Assembly: GCF_900112495.1 (NCBI RefSeq)
Contig: NZ_FOMA01000004.1
Coordinates: 372,001 to 436,000, forward strand
DNA length: 64,000 bases
Direction of reading: 5' to 3'
From: Bacillus sp. OV322
GTDB lineage: Bacteria > Bacillota > Bacilli > Bacillales > DSM-1321
Each line of letters begins with the position of its first letter. Position 1 is the first letter of the stretch. The position numbers and the translations under genes are program-made. The notes beneath the pieces were generated by a model, which saw only the letters and a list, made by a program, of their open reading frames with translations, made no database searches and had not been told where the DNA came from. Of the stretch, positions 28,772 through 37,180 are shown piece after piece.

Positions 28772-28835
28772 CGTTCATTCCTCCTGTTAATGTTTATCAT
28801 TTCCTTTTTATATGGCAGGGCATAGCCCGATTTTC

Positions 28836-29064
28836 AAGGCTTCTTTTATAAACTTTGCTGCTATGACAAGTGGCTGATTTCCTCTCCATGATGCTCGTGT
28901 TCCTTGTGGCGCGCGGTAAGCCTCACAAGCAATGCTTGCGGGGGCCTCACCTTCCTGCTAATCCCGCAGAAGTCTCCCGCCTTACACTCCAATCAACCCG
29001 TTTAACAACATGATCGCTTCACAAAACATATTAAAAAAACAGCAATCTTTAAGAAAAGAGCCAT
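28836..29064 (-). repeat. MITE-like 230-bp element, copy 1 (reverse orientation)
   Basis: Ends AAGGCTTCTTTTATAAAC (left) and CTTAAGAAAAGAGCC (right). Interior blocks, read on the minus strand, are TTGGAGTGTAAGGCG-type, GACTTCTGCGGGATTAGC and a run to CATAGCAGCAAAGTTT, all shared with four other copies. It sits between tpx and ytxK, with no protein-coding content. Confidence 0.8.
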
Positions 29065-29161
29065 TTTAAAAGCAAAAACGGTTTATCCAAACGATTATTA
29101 TAACACGCCTATGCTAATATTCGCGCTTAATAAGCCTGCAGGGTTTAAGAATAAGCAAAAC

Positions 29162-29254
29162 AAAAGCGCAAGCGCCATGTACAGCCCCAGAAATAAATCA
29201 TATGAAGGCGTTTCTTGCCTTCAGGATTTCAGGGGCCAGGCTGCTTGCGCTGGA
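29162..29254. repeat. GCGC-ended intergenic repeat, copy d (short)
   Basis: Starts AAAAGCGCAAGCGCC and ends GCTTGCGCTGGA; the ends pair (AGCGCAAGC/GCTTGCGCT). Inside are GGCGTTTCTTGCC and CAGCCCC/GGGGCC pairings. It lies 98 bp after MITE-like copy 1, so two repeat families meet in one gap. Confidence 0.65.
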
Positions 29255-29335
29255 CGCGAATAAGGAAATGCTAACCAGCAAACTGGCAGTCATCCGCAGA
29301 ACGCTTTGTTATGGAAACGGCTGAAAGGCAATCCT

Positions 29336-29836
29336 TTACTCAGCTGCTTTTGCAGCTGCGACAGCACTTTCATAGTCAGGGTGATTTGTTCCTTCGCTGA
29401 CATACTCCGCATAAGTAACTGTATCATTGCTGTCTACAACAAATACGGCACGGGCCAATAAACGAAGCTCTTTCATGACTACGCCATATGCTTCACCGAA
29501 CGATAAATCGCGGTGGTCGGATAAAACCTGTACATTTTCAAGGCCGCTTGCAGCACACCAGCGTTTTTGGGCAAAAGGAAGATCGACGCTGATAGTCAAC
29601 ACCTTAACACCATCCACTTTAGAAGCTTCTTCATTAAAACGTCTTGTCTGTGCATCGCACACACCTGTATCAACAGAAGGAACTACACTGATAATCCGGA
29701 CTGAACCTTTTGAATCGCTTAGCTTCACTTCTGATAAATCATTGGCCAGAACCGTAAAATCAGGTGCTTTGTCACCAGCTTTCACTTCATTGCCGATAAG
29801 TGTGACCGGGTTATTTATAAACGTAACAGATGCCAT
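29336..29836 (-). CDS. tpx: Thiol peroxidase (Tpx, atypical 2-Cys peroxiredoxin)
   Basis: Reduces hydrogen and alkyl hydroperoxides with thioredoxin. The 166-residue protein has peroxidatic Cys60 in [13 protein letters not shown] and resolving Cys94 in QKRWCAASG, the Tpx arrangement. It also has [10 protein letters not shown] and [15 protein letters not shown] at 29836 with GGGAGGA upstream. It is flanked on both sides by repeat elements. Confidence 0.96.
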   Translation of the reverse strand: MASVTFINNPVTLIGNEVKAGDKAPDFTVLANDLSEVKLSDSKGSVRIISVVPSVDTGVCDAQTRRFNEEASKVDGVKVLTISVDLPFAQKRWCAASGLENVQVLSDHRDLSFGEAYGVVMKELRLLARAVFVVDSNDTVTYAEYVSEGTNHPDYESAVAAAKAAE

Positions 29837-30044
29837 TTCAGAAATCCTCCCTTTAATTGCTTAATATGTATTCTTATACTTCATGATAGGATGTCCAGTG
29901 AATTTTTGCAATCATTTGGATCAGCTTTACATGGATTTTTCCCAGCCTTATATTTTATAAACAGGAAAAAGGCAGAAATAGCTTCGGCACATTCTTGCTG
30001 AAGATTTCTTGCCCTGAGGCACATTCAAATTCCGCTGTTTTATT

Positions 30045-30274
30045 AAGGCTGTTTTCGTAAACTTTGCTGCTATGGAACAAGGGGTTGATCTCCGCTCCAG
30101 GATGCTCGCTTTCCGTGGGGCGGCCGGTGAGCCTCCTCAGCTGCGCTTGCGGGGTCTCACCCTCCCGCTAATCCCACAGGAGTCTCACACCTTACACTCC
30201 AATCAACCCGGTTTCACAACGGAATCGCTTCACAGAACATATTAAAATACTACAATCTTTAAGAAAAGAGCCTT
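30045..30274 (-). repeat. MITE-like 230-bp element, copy 2 (best-preserved ends)
   Basis: The left end AAGGCTGTTTTCGTAAAC and right end (minus-strand reading) AAGGCTCTTTTCTTAAAG match at 15 of 18 positions: imperfect terminal inverted repeats. TATT directly flanks both ends (30041-30044 and 30275-30278), a possible target duplication. The right end lies 2 bp from the ytfJ stop codon. Interior: TTGATTGGAGTGTAAGGTG, GGTGAGACCCCGCAAGCG, GAGGAGGCTCACCGGCCG (minus strand). Confidence 0.85.
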
Positions 30275-30276
30275 TA

Positions 30277-30801
30277 TTAAAAATCAAAATCCTGTCTCTG
30301 CGGGCGCCGGTCCGGTTTTTCATCATGGTCTCTGCTTCCTTTTTCCCGCCTGTCCTGGTCTCTTCTGTCAGGCTCGCCTGATCCGCTTTGGCTGCCATTT
30401 ATCTGCTCTTTATTCATGCCGCTTTTAGAAAGCATGGACTGAATTTTATCGATGACAGCGGGTGCTGCATCAAGAAGCTTTTCCATTAAATGCGTCCCAT
30501 CATTCAGGTGAAGCATCTTAATACCCTGTGACCCTACGATTAAAAAGGCAATCGGAGTAATGGAAACACCCCCGCCGCTGCCGCCGCCAAATGGCTGTGA
30601 AACAGAGCTGTCATGGCTTTGATTACTCCCTGAGAATTCGCTTCCACCTGCAGCAAATCCGAAGCCTACCTTCGAAACCGTCAAAATGACACTGCCATCA
30701 GGCGTTTCCACCGGATCTCCAATAATTGTATTCACATCAACCATTTCTTTAAGATTTTCCATTGCCGCTGTCATTAAGCCTTGAATTGGATGGTCTGACA
30801 T
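30277..30801 (-). CDS. ytfJ: Spore protein YtfJ / GerW family
   Basis: 174 residues. The N-terminal ~115 are the conserved YtfJ domain (HPIQGLMTAAMENLKEMVDV, GDPVETPDGSVILTVSKVGFG, SITPIAFLIVGSQG). The C-terminal ~55 are low-complexity, rich in Arg, Asp, Lys and Gln (DRRDQDRREKGSRDHDEK). In B. subtilis YtfJ/GerW is a forespore protein needed for normal germination with single germinants. ATG at 30801; its gene follows ytfI by 15 bp, so they form an operon. MITE-like copy 2 abuts its 3' end and may supply the transcript's end. Confidence 0.9.
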   Translation of the reverse strand: MSDHPIQGLMTAAMENLKEMVDVNTIIGDPVETPDGSVILTVSKVGFGFAAGGSEFSGSNQSHDSSVSQPFGGGSGGGVSITPIAFLIVGSQGIKMLHLNDGTHLMEKLLDAAPAVIDKIQSMLSKSGMNKEQINGSQSGSGEPDRRDQDRREKGSRDHDEKPDRRPQRQDFDF

Positions 30802-30816
30802 TTCATGTTCCTCCTT

Positions 30817-31551
30817 CTAAAATGTTTGTCCGTTTGAATCAGCCGCAAAATTTTGCATACTATCTTTTTCAGATTCAGCATATATGCTTTTCCAATAACG
30901 AAACAGTTTAATTCCTGCCAAAATAGCTTTTCCTAACCTAAATTGAAATATACAAGAAAGAACAATCCCTGCAGCAGGTTTTTGGAAAACAGGAGTCACA
31001 GTATAAGAAGGAACTATTTTACATGTTACATACATACAGAGAAGGGCAATTGCCCATGATTGAAGCGCAAGAACCCCTCCCGACAGGACAGCTGTTAATG
31101 CAGCATCTCCTGCCCCGATAGATGTATGGCATTCGAATTTTGAGAGCCGCACTTTTCTTAAGAAGTTCTTCATTATACGACGGACCGCCCCAACATGTCC
31201 CATGATTTTCTTTATATCTTTAACGCCGCTGAAAAAATCGCCTGCTGAAATTATTGCTCCTTCAGCAGCCATTTTCCTCTTATGCATTTTTTCAGAAGCA
31301 TCTCTGCCATTTTCAGAGACATAAATGGTATAGCGGATGAGGCCAAACCAGGAACGGAGCTTGATAGTCAATTGATTTTGTCCTTGCTGGCAAGTATAAA
31401 AAATGATTACCTTCACCTTTGTAAAAAAAAGCAGGAAAAGTACACCTATAAGAAAAAGAAAAAGATACAAAATCCAGATAATAAGCTCACATCCCTTCAG
31501 CTTTCCAGTATTCGCATGAAGGAAAAAAAATAAACCTGAAAGCATGGCCAT
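30817..31551 (-). CDS. ytfI: DUF2953 membrane protein YtfI
   Basis: A ~220-244-residue protein with an N-terminal membrane anchor (IIWILYLFLFLIGVLFLLFFTKVKVIIFY), a soluble beta-rich segment, and the DUF2953 core (CHTSIGAGDAALTAVLSGGVLALQSW). It is always next to ytfJ in bacilli; function unknown. The start is unclear: ATG at 31551 (and 31545) has no RBS, while AAGGGATGTGAG lies just before CTT-ATT-ATC-TGG about 23 codons in, where only a rare codon (ATT or CTG) could initiate in frame. Divergent from nadK; 215 bp between them hold nothing clear. Confidence 0.8.
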   Translation of the reverse strand: MAMLSGLFFFLHANTGKLKGCELIIWILYLFLFLIGVLFLLFFTKVKVIIFYTCQQGQNQLTIKLRSWFGLIRYTIYVSENGRDASEKMHKRKMAAEGAIISAGDFFSGVKDIKKIMGHVGAVRRIMKNFLRKVRLSKFECHTSIGAGDAALTAVLSGGVLALQSWAIALLCMYVTCKIVPSYTVTPVFQKPAAGIVLSCIFQFRLGKAILAGIKLFRYWKSIYAESEKDSMQNFAADSNGQTF

Positions 31552-31769
31552 ATAGGTCTGTAATGGGGGTTATTATTTGAAGCAAGGCAGCTGAACAATA
31601 CCATCACTTTCTAGTTTCAGCTTGTCTCCGGCATTTTGAAACCTCTTACATGTAAAATGCCATGCTTCATGATAAACTGATTTCACAGTGAAGACTTTGA
31701 TTTGCTCCAGGATGGATTCTTTATTAGAGCAGCATTAAAGGTCTGAAAAAATGAACGGGAGGAAAATTG

Positions 31770-32570
31770 ATGTCCAATCGGCGAAATATTTATTTTTTCC
31801 ATACAAATTCATCTGACATGCTTGAAAAAATCCGCCCGCTGCATAATTTAGCAGAGCGGTATTCCTTTAATATTGTTAAGGATGCCAGACAAGCCAACAT
31901 CATCTTAAGTGTCGGCGGTGACGGGACCTTCCTTCAGGCTGTCCGGAAAACCGGATTCAGGGAGGATTGTCTATATGCAGGGATTTCAACCGGAGGAAGT
32001 TTAAATATGTACTGTGACTTCTTACTGGATGATACGAGCAAGATGATTGATTCCATGACACAGGAACAAATAGAGGTGCGGAGATATCCGACTATTGAAA
32101 TCACTCTTGATGATCAGCCTTCCTTTTACGCCCTTAACGAATTGAGCATCCGTTCATCTGTAATTAAAACTGTGGTTATGGATTTGTTCATTGATGACAT
32201 CCATTTTGAAACCTTTCGGGGCGATGGCATAGTGATTGCTACTCCTACAGGAAGCACAGCATATAACAAATCAGTGAACGGCGCCGTTGTCGATCCTTCC
32301 CTGCCCTGTTTCCAGGTCAGCGAACTGGCTTCTTTGAATAATAATACATATCGCACGCTCGGATCTTCATTCATCCTTGGGGAAAATAGATCTTTAACAG
32401 TCCATGTTTCGCAAAACGGCAATGAATACCCGACAATCGGCATGGATAACGAAGCCATGAGCATCCGGCATGTGAATCAGATAAAAGTAAATTTAAGCGG
32501 CAGGAAAATTAAAACGGTCAAATTAAAAGATAACTCGTTTTGGGAAAAAGTCAGAAGGACATTTTTATAG
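31770..32570 (+). CDS. nadK: NAD kinase (PpnK/NadK2 type)
   Basis: Phosphorylates NAD to NADP. The 266-residue protein has the family GGDG motif (SVGGDGTFLQAVRKTG), the NE/D and glycine-rich sites (ALNELSIRSS, FRGDGIVIATPTGSTAYNKS) and the C-terminal beta-sandwich. ATG 31770 follows GGGAGGA by 8 nt; the TTG at 31767 is less likely. Of the two Bacillus NAD kinases this matches the YtdI (NadK2) locus. A perfect terminator follows. Confidence 0.94.
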   Translation: MSNRRNIYFFHTNSSDMLEKIRPLHNLAERYSFNIVKDARQANIILSVGGDGTFLQAVRKTGFREDCLYAGISTGGSLNMYCDFLLDDTSKMIDSMTQEQIEVRRYPTIEITLDDQPSFYALNELSIRSSVIKTVVMDLFIDDIHFETFRGDGIVIATPTGSTAYNKSVNGAVVDPSLPCFQVSELASLNNNTYRTLGSSFILGENRSLTVHVSQNGNEYPTIGMDNEAMSIRHVNQIKVNLSGRKIKTVKLKDNSFWEKVRRTFL

Positions 32571-32592
32571 AGATGGCATATTTGCCATCTCT
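32569..32592 (+). terminator. Terminator of nadK
   Basis: Stem AGAGATGGCA (32569-32578) / TGCCATCTCT (32583-32592) and a following ATTTTTTC. It overlaps the nadK stop codon. Confidence 0.9.
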
Positions 32593-32598
32593 ATTTTT

Positions 32599-33528
32599 TC
32601 ATGCTCCGATTTTTCTTTTTCCTTTCATTCTTCCTGCACCTGCCGTCCCCCATTTGGTCTTTGAGATGGAGTATATGGCCAGCGCGCTCCAAATGAAAAT
32701 GAATGCCACTAGATGTGTTTTAGTGAATGTTTCATGATAAACAAACACTCCAAGGATCAATGTCAATGTCGGAGCAATATATTGAAGAAAGCCGAGCATC
32801 GATAAAGGAACCAATTGAGCTCCTTTAGCAAAGTACAAAAGCGGAAGGGCTGTAGCAATCCCTCCTCCTATCAGAAAAAGACTGACAGAACCTGATCCGA
32901 AAAATGAAGAATGTGATGATAAAGCTAGATACACGCAATAGCCCAGTGCAAGCGGAGTCACCATCATCGTCTCCAATGTCAGGCCTATGGCTGAATCTGC
33001 ACTGATCATCTTTTTGGCGAGGCCGTATAAGCCAAAGGTAATAGCCAGAATGAGTGATACCCAAGGTATGGAGCCAAAGTGAATTCCCAGAATAAGCACC
33101 CCAGCTGCAGCTAAGCAAAAAGACAGGACCTGTGCTCCAGATAAGCGCTCCTTTAAAACAATAACGCCTAATAAGACACTGACAAGAGGATTAATATAAT
33201 AACCAAGGCTCGTCTCAAGAATATGATTTGAATTGACGGCCCAAATAAAAACTCCCCAGTTTGCACTTACCAGCAGGGATGCAGCGAAAAGAGCAAATAA
33301 TTTCCTTGGCTCCTTTGATATTTGTTTAAGATAAGCGGTAAATAGCTTCCATTTTTTCGTGACTACTAAAAGGGCAGCCATAAAGACAAATGACCAGATG
33401 ATTCTGTGTGCCAGGATTTCGTACGGCTGGACCTGCTGTACAAATTTCCAGTAGATAGGGATGATTCCCCAGATCACATAGGAAAGGGCTGCATAAAATA
33501 TGCCTTCTTTTTCGTTTTCGTGTTTCAT
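32599..33528 (-). CDS. rarD: RarD-type EamA family transporter
   Basis: 309 residues with ten predicted membrane helices in two EamA repeats. The RarD signature region is present: ALSYVIWGIIPIYWKFVQ, HRIIWSFVFM, ANWGVFIWAVNSNHILETSLGYYINPL and LQYIAPTLTLILGVFVYHE. EamA proteins export or import small metabolites; the RarD substrate is unknown despite the old chloramphenicol-sensitivity name. It lies 41 bp downstream of ytcJ on the same strand and may be co-transcribed. The basic C-terminal tail (GRMKGKRKIGA) abuts the nadK terminator. Confidence 0.88.
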   Translation of the reverse strand: MKHENEKEGIFYAALSYVIWGIIPIYWKFVQQVQPYEILAHRIIWSFVFMAALLVVTKKWKLFTAYLKQISKEPRKLFALFAASLLVSANWGVFIWAVNSNHILETSLGYYINPLVSVLLGVIVLKERLSGAQVLSFCLAAAGVLILGIHFGSIPWVSLILAITFGLYGLAKKMISADSAIGLTLETMMVTPLALGYCVYLALSSHSSFFGSGSVSLFLIGGGIATALPLLYFAKGAQLVPLSMLGFLQYIAPTLTLILGVFVYHETFTKTHLVAFIFIWSALAIYSISKTKWGTAGAGRMKGKRKIGA

Positions 33529-33569
33529 CTTCTTCCTTCTTTCCTTCGTTTCTTAAACCAAATATTATA

Positions 33570-35183
33570 TCATAAATCGTAATCAGCGGATTTATATACG
33601 ATCCGGCCATCCACAACCGTCATGACCGCACTAGCTGTCAGCAGATTTGACTTTTCCGCAGAAAAAATATTAGTGTCCAGCACGGTAAAATCAGCCGTAT
33701 AACCCGGTGCAATTTTGCCCCGCTTCTGCTCCTGGCCAATTGCGTAGGCACTTCCTTTTGTATATAAAGACACGGCCTCATATACCGAAAGGCACTGATC
33801 TTCTCCAAATATCTCCCTATCCTCGCTGTCCGGCTTTGTTCTGGTTACGGCTGCGTGGATGCCCAAAAGCGGATTAAGTTTTTCAATCGGCGCATCTGAC
33901 CCGCCTGCACAATGTATCCCTTCATCCAGATAGGTTTTCCATGCATAACTTTGCTCTATTAAATCACTGCTGACCTTCTCTATAACCCATGGAAAATCGG
34001 AAGGTACAAATCCAGGCTGAATATCAAAGATAAGCGGCAATGATTTGGCGCGGTGAATCAGATCCTTCCTCATAATCTGGGCATGAATCAGCCTGTCCCT
34101 TAAACCTTGTTCGGGCGGAAAGGCTTCAATGGCATCGAGGGCGTACTCAAAGGCCAAATCCCCAATTGCATGAATGGCAACAGGCATGTGCAAGGACCTT
34201 GCTTTTTTAACTAATTCCTTCAGTTCTTCCGGTGTAAAAATGGCAACACCCTGTGTTTCCGGCTGATCTGAGTACGGCTTGCTTAAAAGAGCCGTATTTC
34301 CTCCCAACGAACCATCCGCGAAAATCTTCATACTATCAAATTCAATGTACGTTGTTCCTCCTCTGTACGAGTAGCCGTGGCCATGCACATCAGCGGCTGC
34401 TTCATGATGGACAAGCAAATTCGCCCTAAAACTCATTCCTTCTTTTTCGATTACTGTAACAAAAGCTTCATAGGTCGGCAAAAAACCATTGTAATAATGC
34501 AGATCTTCCGTATGGCAGCCCGTCAGTCCAAGCCGGTAACAATCAGAGATTGCCATACGGAGAGCTGCTTCTATGTATTCCTTTGTAATGCCAGGGATGC
34601 AGTTTAGCACAAGCTCCTGGGCCGGGTCTTCCTTAAACATCCCGTTCAACCGGCCGTCAGGATATCTGCCGATAACCCCTCCCGCCGGCTCTTTCACATC
34701 CTGCGCCACAGCTGCTTCCTTCATGGCTCTTGAATTTGCGACTAGGGCATGCCGGCAAATTCTCTTTAAAATCACAGGATGACTCTCAGATAATACATCC
34801 AAATCATCGGATAAAATAAGAGTGGAATCTTCCCATTCATTTTCATTCCAGCCTTCTGCGACAACCCAGTTGCCCTCTGGTGTTACCCTGCATTTATCTC
34901 GGACGGCACGCAAAACTTCTTCCCGGCTTTTCATCTCGGATAGATCCAGTCTCATCAGCCTCTCTCCATGACCGACAAGATGCATATGGCTGTCAACAAG
35001 CCCCGGAAGCATTGTAGCATGATTCAGATTGACCCTTTCTGTAATCCTTGAATGATATTTCTTCTCGAGCTCTGAAGCCTCTCCTGCTTCAATTATTGTT
35101 CCTTGTTCAGTAAATATAGCCTCTGCCATACTGCCTTCTTCCGTCATTGTGTATATATTGCCATTGCCCCATAATATCCCCAC
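33570..35183 (-). CDS. ytcJ: YtcJ-like amidohydrolase (Amidohydrolase_3 family)
   Basis: A 537-residue metal-dependent hydrolase of the urease superfamily. Features in order: short N-terminal beta-sandwich strand (NGNIYTMTEEGSMAEAIF), metal motif PGLVDSHMHLVGHG, SMKIFADGSLGGNTALLS, later ligand histidines in PVAIHAIGDLAFEYAL and IHAQIMR, and the catalytic Asp in HCAGGSDAPIEKLNP. The C-terminal strand segment is IAPGYTADFTVLD. The substrate is unknown; relatives act on formamides and other amides. GTG start at 35183 with AGGGAG about 10 nt upstream. An inverted repeat 55 bp upstream may be an operator. Confidence 0.9.
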   Translation of the reverse strand: MGILWGNGNIYTMTEEGSMAEAIFTEQGTIIEAGEASELEKKYHSRITERVNLNHATMLPGLVDSHMHLVGHGERLMRLDLSEMKSREEVLRAVRDKCRVTPEGNWVVAEGWNENEWEDSTLILSDDLDVLSESHPVILKRICRHALVANSRAMKEAAVAQDVKEPAGGVIGRYPDGRLNGMFKEDPAQELVLNCIPGITKEYIEAALRMAISDCYRLGLTGCHTEDLHYYNGFLPTYEAFVTVIEKEGMSFRANLLVHHEAAADVHGHGYSYRGGTTYIEFDSMKIFADGSLGGNTALLSKPYSDQPETQGVAIFTPEELKELVKKARSLHMPVAIHAIGDLAFEYALDAIEAFPPEQGLRDRLIHAQIMRKDLIHRAKSLPLIFDIQPGFVPSDFPWVIEKVSSDLIEQSYAWKTYLDEGIHCAGGSDAPIEKLNPLLGIHAAVTRTKPDSEDREIFGEDQCLSVYEAVSLYTKGSAYAIGQEQKRGKIAPGYTADFTVLDTNIFSAEKSNLLTASAVMTVVDGRIVYKSADYDL

Positions 35184-35237
35184 AAAGCTGCACTCCCTTT
35201 TAGCTGTGTATTATATTTTCTTAAAGTGTAACATTAT

Positions 35238-35260
35238 GTAAATATTCTAACAATATTTAC
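35238..35260. promoter_or_regulatory. Perfect 9-bp inverted repeat upstream of ytcJ
   Basis: GTAAATATT (35238-35246), 5-nt spacer, AATATTTAC (35252-35260). It lies about 20-25 bp upstream of a minus-strand TATAAT (plus ATTATA near 35212), where a -35 box would be, and the -35 itself is weak. That placement suits an activator or repressor site for ytcJ; which protein is unknown. Confidence 0.4.
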
Positions 35261-35477
35261 GCAAGCTTCTCTCTATCGATGAAAATCATAGTATAATAGC
35301 AAATATTAATTTTGCTTGCAGATGCATACAGGAGTTTATTTATACTTATAACAACCAAGCAATTCCAGCAGGCTAAGTTGTTACTGAAAGCCAAATAAGT
35401 CCCAAAAGTATAGATACACGGATGGGCCGGCTGTTTTTATATTAGTAGGTGTTTGAAAACGAGATGGGAAGTGCGAA

Positions 35478-36173
35478 ATGGAAAATATTTTAACCAATGT
35501 TTTGAAAAACGATAGATTGGATGAATATCCGTTATTCAAAAAGTATTGTGTCCTTAAAGATAAAGGGCTACGGAAAGAATCCTTTAAACTATTATCCTCA
35601 TTTATAGATGAAGCAAAGAAATGGGATAAAGATAAACAACAGAATTTCGCTTGTTGGCTATTTGCTTTATTTGAAGTATCAGACAATATTCACCACTTAC
35701 TTGTTCATCCTTTAGAAGAAAATTTATTAAAGCCTATACTTGAGGAATGGATAAAGAAAAATCCTAAAGAACCAAGACCATATAGGTGGTATGGCTTGTT
35801 TTTACAAACCGAAAACCGTATTGAATACTTAAACAACTCAATTGAACTTGGCGGCAAAAGCGAACAATTATCTTTGTTAAAACTCATTGATATTAATTTG
35901 TACTCGCTTTGGTATTCGTTTCATCATATATCCGAAGATTTATATTTGGGTAATATTGAAGAAGACTCTCTACTTATTACTAAGTTACAGCAGTTAAATG
36001 ATAAGGTAGAATGTCAACAAACCAGAAAAGAAAATGATGACGAAATTAACTATTATAGAGAACTGTTGAATGATTGGATGATGTTTAAAACCGAACAAAA
36101 AAAGGACTTTGTTAACTGGTGTAAAAACAAGGGTAAGGATTACCATTGGACAAATGCTTATTATTACGAATAA
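35478..36173 (+). CDS. Unrecognised 231-residue cytoplasmic protein (accessory)
   Basis: I do not recognise a family. The protein begins MENILTNVLKNDRLDEYPLF, is charged and helical, with many Trp/Tyr/Leu (DINLYSLWYSFHHISEDLY, RPYRWYGLFLQTENRIEY), has no signal peptide or membrane segment, and might be a helical-repeat (TPR-like) scaffold; that is a guess from composition. Codons are AT-rich, unlike the neighbours. RBS GATGGGAAG upstream of ATG 35478. A strong terminator follows, then decayed transposase sequence. It sits where B. subtilis-type gene order is broken, so it was probably acquired. Confidence 0.7.
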   Translation: MENILTNVLKNDRLDEYPLFKKYCVLKDKGLRKESFKLLSSFIDEAKKWDKDKQQNFACWLFALFEVSDNIHHLLVHPLEENLLKPILEEWIKKNPKEPRPYRWYGLFLQTENRIEYLNNSIELGGKSEQLSLLKLIDINLYSLWYSFHHISEDLYLGNIEEDSLLITKLQQLNDKVECQQTRKENDDEINYYRELLNDWMMFKTEQKKDFVNWCKNKGKDYHWTNAYYYE

Positions 36174-36174
36174 T

Positions 36175-36196
36175 AAAGGGCTTTTTATAGCCCTTT
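36175..36196 (+). terminator. Terminator of the unrecognised gene
   Basis: AAAGGGCT (36175-36182) / AGCCCTTT (36189-36196) hairpin followed by T-rich/A-rich sequence, directly after the stop codon. Confidence 0.8.
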
Positions 36197-36420
36197 TAAA
36201 ACAACATAAAAATTTAACAGAGCCTAATAAAAAAGGATCTTTTCGCAGAAAATGCGGCGTTATTGACCATACTGTTGAAGTGTTGATACATGGGTTTAAG
36301 GAGGCGTTCAATCGTGTGGGAATATGTTTATGAAGATATCAGCGAATTAACCAAATCAGTTCAAATGTGGCGTTATTTAATTCGATGAAACAAAAAAAAT
36401 ACTGAACCTTCTTTCGTGAG

Positions 36421-36600
36421 TCAATGCAAGGTAGCGAAATTACCCATAGAAAACCCAAGAAACGTGGTGAATAAGACGAAAAAAGAGGTGTTTCTAATCT
36501 TAAAATTGCTCGAAAGGCAGGTGTAGACCGTGTAAGAGCCGAGGAAATTGATACTGTGATAGGTTAGTATATTCACCCGTCTGCTTTGATTTTACGGTTA
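36421..36600 (+). pseudogene. Decayed transposase fragment, possibly IS1595-like
   Basis: Reading the frame from about 36447 through internal stops gives RKPKKRGE-stop-DEKRGVSNLKIARKAGVDRV, then AEEIDTVIG-stop and HPSALILRLQQ-stop. The RKPKKRG...KRGVSN...DR pattern resembles the catalytic-domain entry of IS1595-family DDE transposases (typically KKRGISNEQV...DR). At least three stops, and no terminal repeats that I can define, mean it is dead. Upstream (36290-36388) another short open stretch (VWEYVYEDISELTKSVQM) sits behind AAGGAG but ends after 24 codons. Family assignment is tentative. Confidence 0.4.
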
Positions 36601-36726
36601 CAGCAATGAATTATAAAAAGTTTACCAAGATAAAGGTGTCAAAATTCAAATGATATTACAAAGAAACGGTTTAAGGGGTTTTTTGAGGCATTAAAAAGGA
36701 GAGCAGTCGCCATCCTATACATTGGT

Positions 36727-37035
36727 CTAAAATCGAAATCGCCAATAATTAGCCACCACAATCATTAATACAGCATATACACCGATAATATATTTGTATA
36801 TCTGTACGGAGCCTTCGCCAAAAACCCAAACTGCTAAAGGCAGTGTAATAATAATAATTCCTAATATTATTGCTGACAAACCTGTTCTTTTAGCGTATTT
36901 ATCTTCATCTCCGTAAAATGTTCTGTCACTATAACCAATGATTAAGGATAACATCTTTTTTGCTCCAATCAGATACCCTAAATAAATGACAAAAATTCCA
37001 GCAACTATTGAAGCCACTGTACCAAGAGTTCCCAC
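36727..37035 (-). CDS. Small membrane protein, DUF3784-like
   Basis: 102 residues, three hydrophobic segments (VASIVAGIFVIYLGYLIG, AIILGIIIITLPLAVWVFG, YIIGVYAVLMIVVANYW) with a short loop carrying LSLIIGYSDRTFYGDEDKYAKR. The [LI]IxGY...DExKY pattern after the first helix is what DUF3784 proteins show; function unknown. GTG at 37035 with TGGAGGTGA 5-6 nt upstream. It lies in the accessory patch with the unrecognised 231-residue gene and the transposase remnant. Confidence 0.65.
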   Translation of the reverse strand: MGTLGTVASIVAGIFVIYLGYLIGAKKMLSLIIGYSDRTFYGDEDKYAKRTGLSAIILGIIIITLPLAVWVFGEGSVQIYKYIIGVYAVLMIVVANYWRFRF

Positions 37036-37115
37036 GATTTCACCTCCATTTATATCTATATTACCATTTTATAATTAATTTCCTATATTAATCCAACCAT
37101 TAATAAAACAACAAG

Positions 37116-37180
37116 GTTTACGAAAAAGAGCCATAAAAGTAAAAGCATCCGCTTCTAGATGTTTTCTTTTTGGCTCTTTT
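37116..37180. repeat. Solo MITE end joined head-on to copy 3
   Basis: GTTTACGAAAAAGAGCC (37116-37132) is the right-end terminal repeat of the 230-bp family. After ~39 nt comes the left-end repeat of copy 3 (GGCTCTTTTCAC, from 37172). Together AAAAGAGCCA and TGGCTCTTTT form a long imperfect hairpin. It looks like the relic of a second, mostly deleted element. Confidence 0.55.

Noticed and set aside
36290-36388. Short ORF (24 codons from GTG near 36314) behind a good AAGGAG
   Set aside because: Ends after 24 codons in a decayed region, and a one-base shift joins it to the preceding frame; it is best read as part of degenerate mobile DNA.
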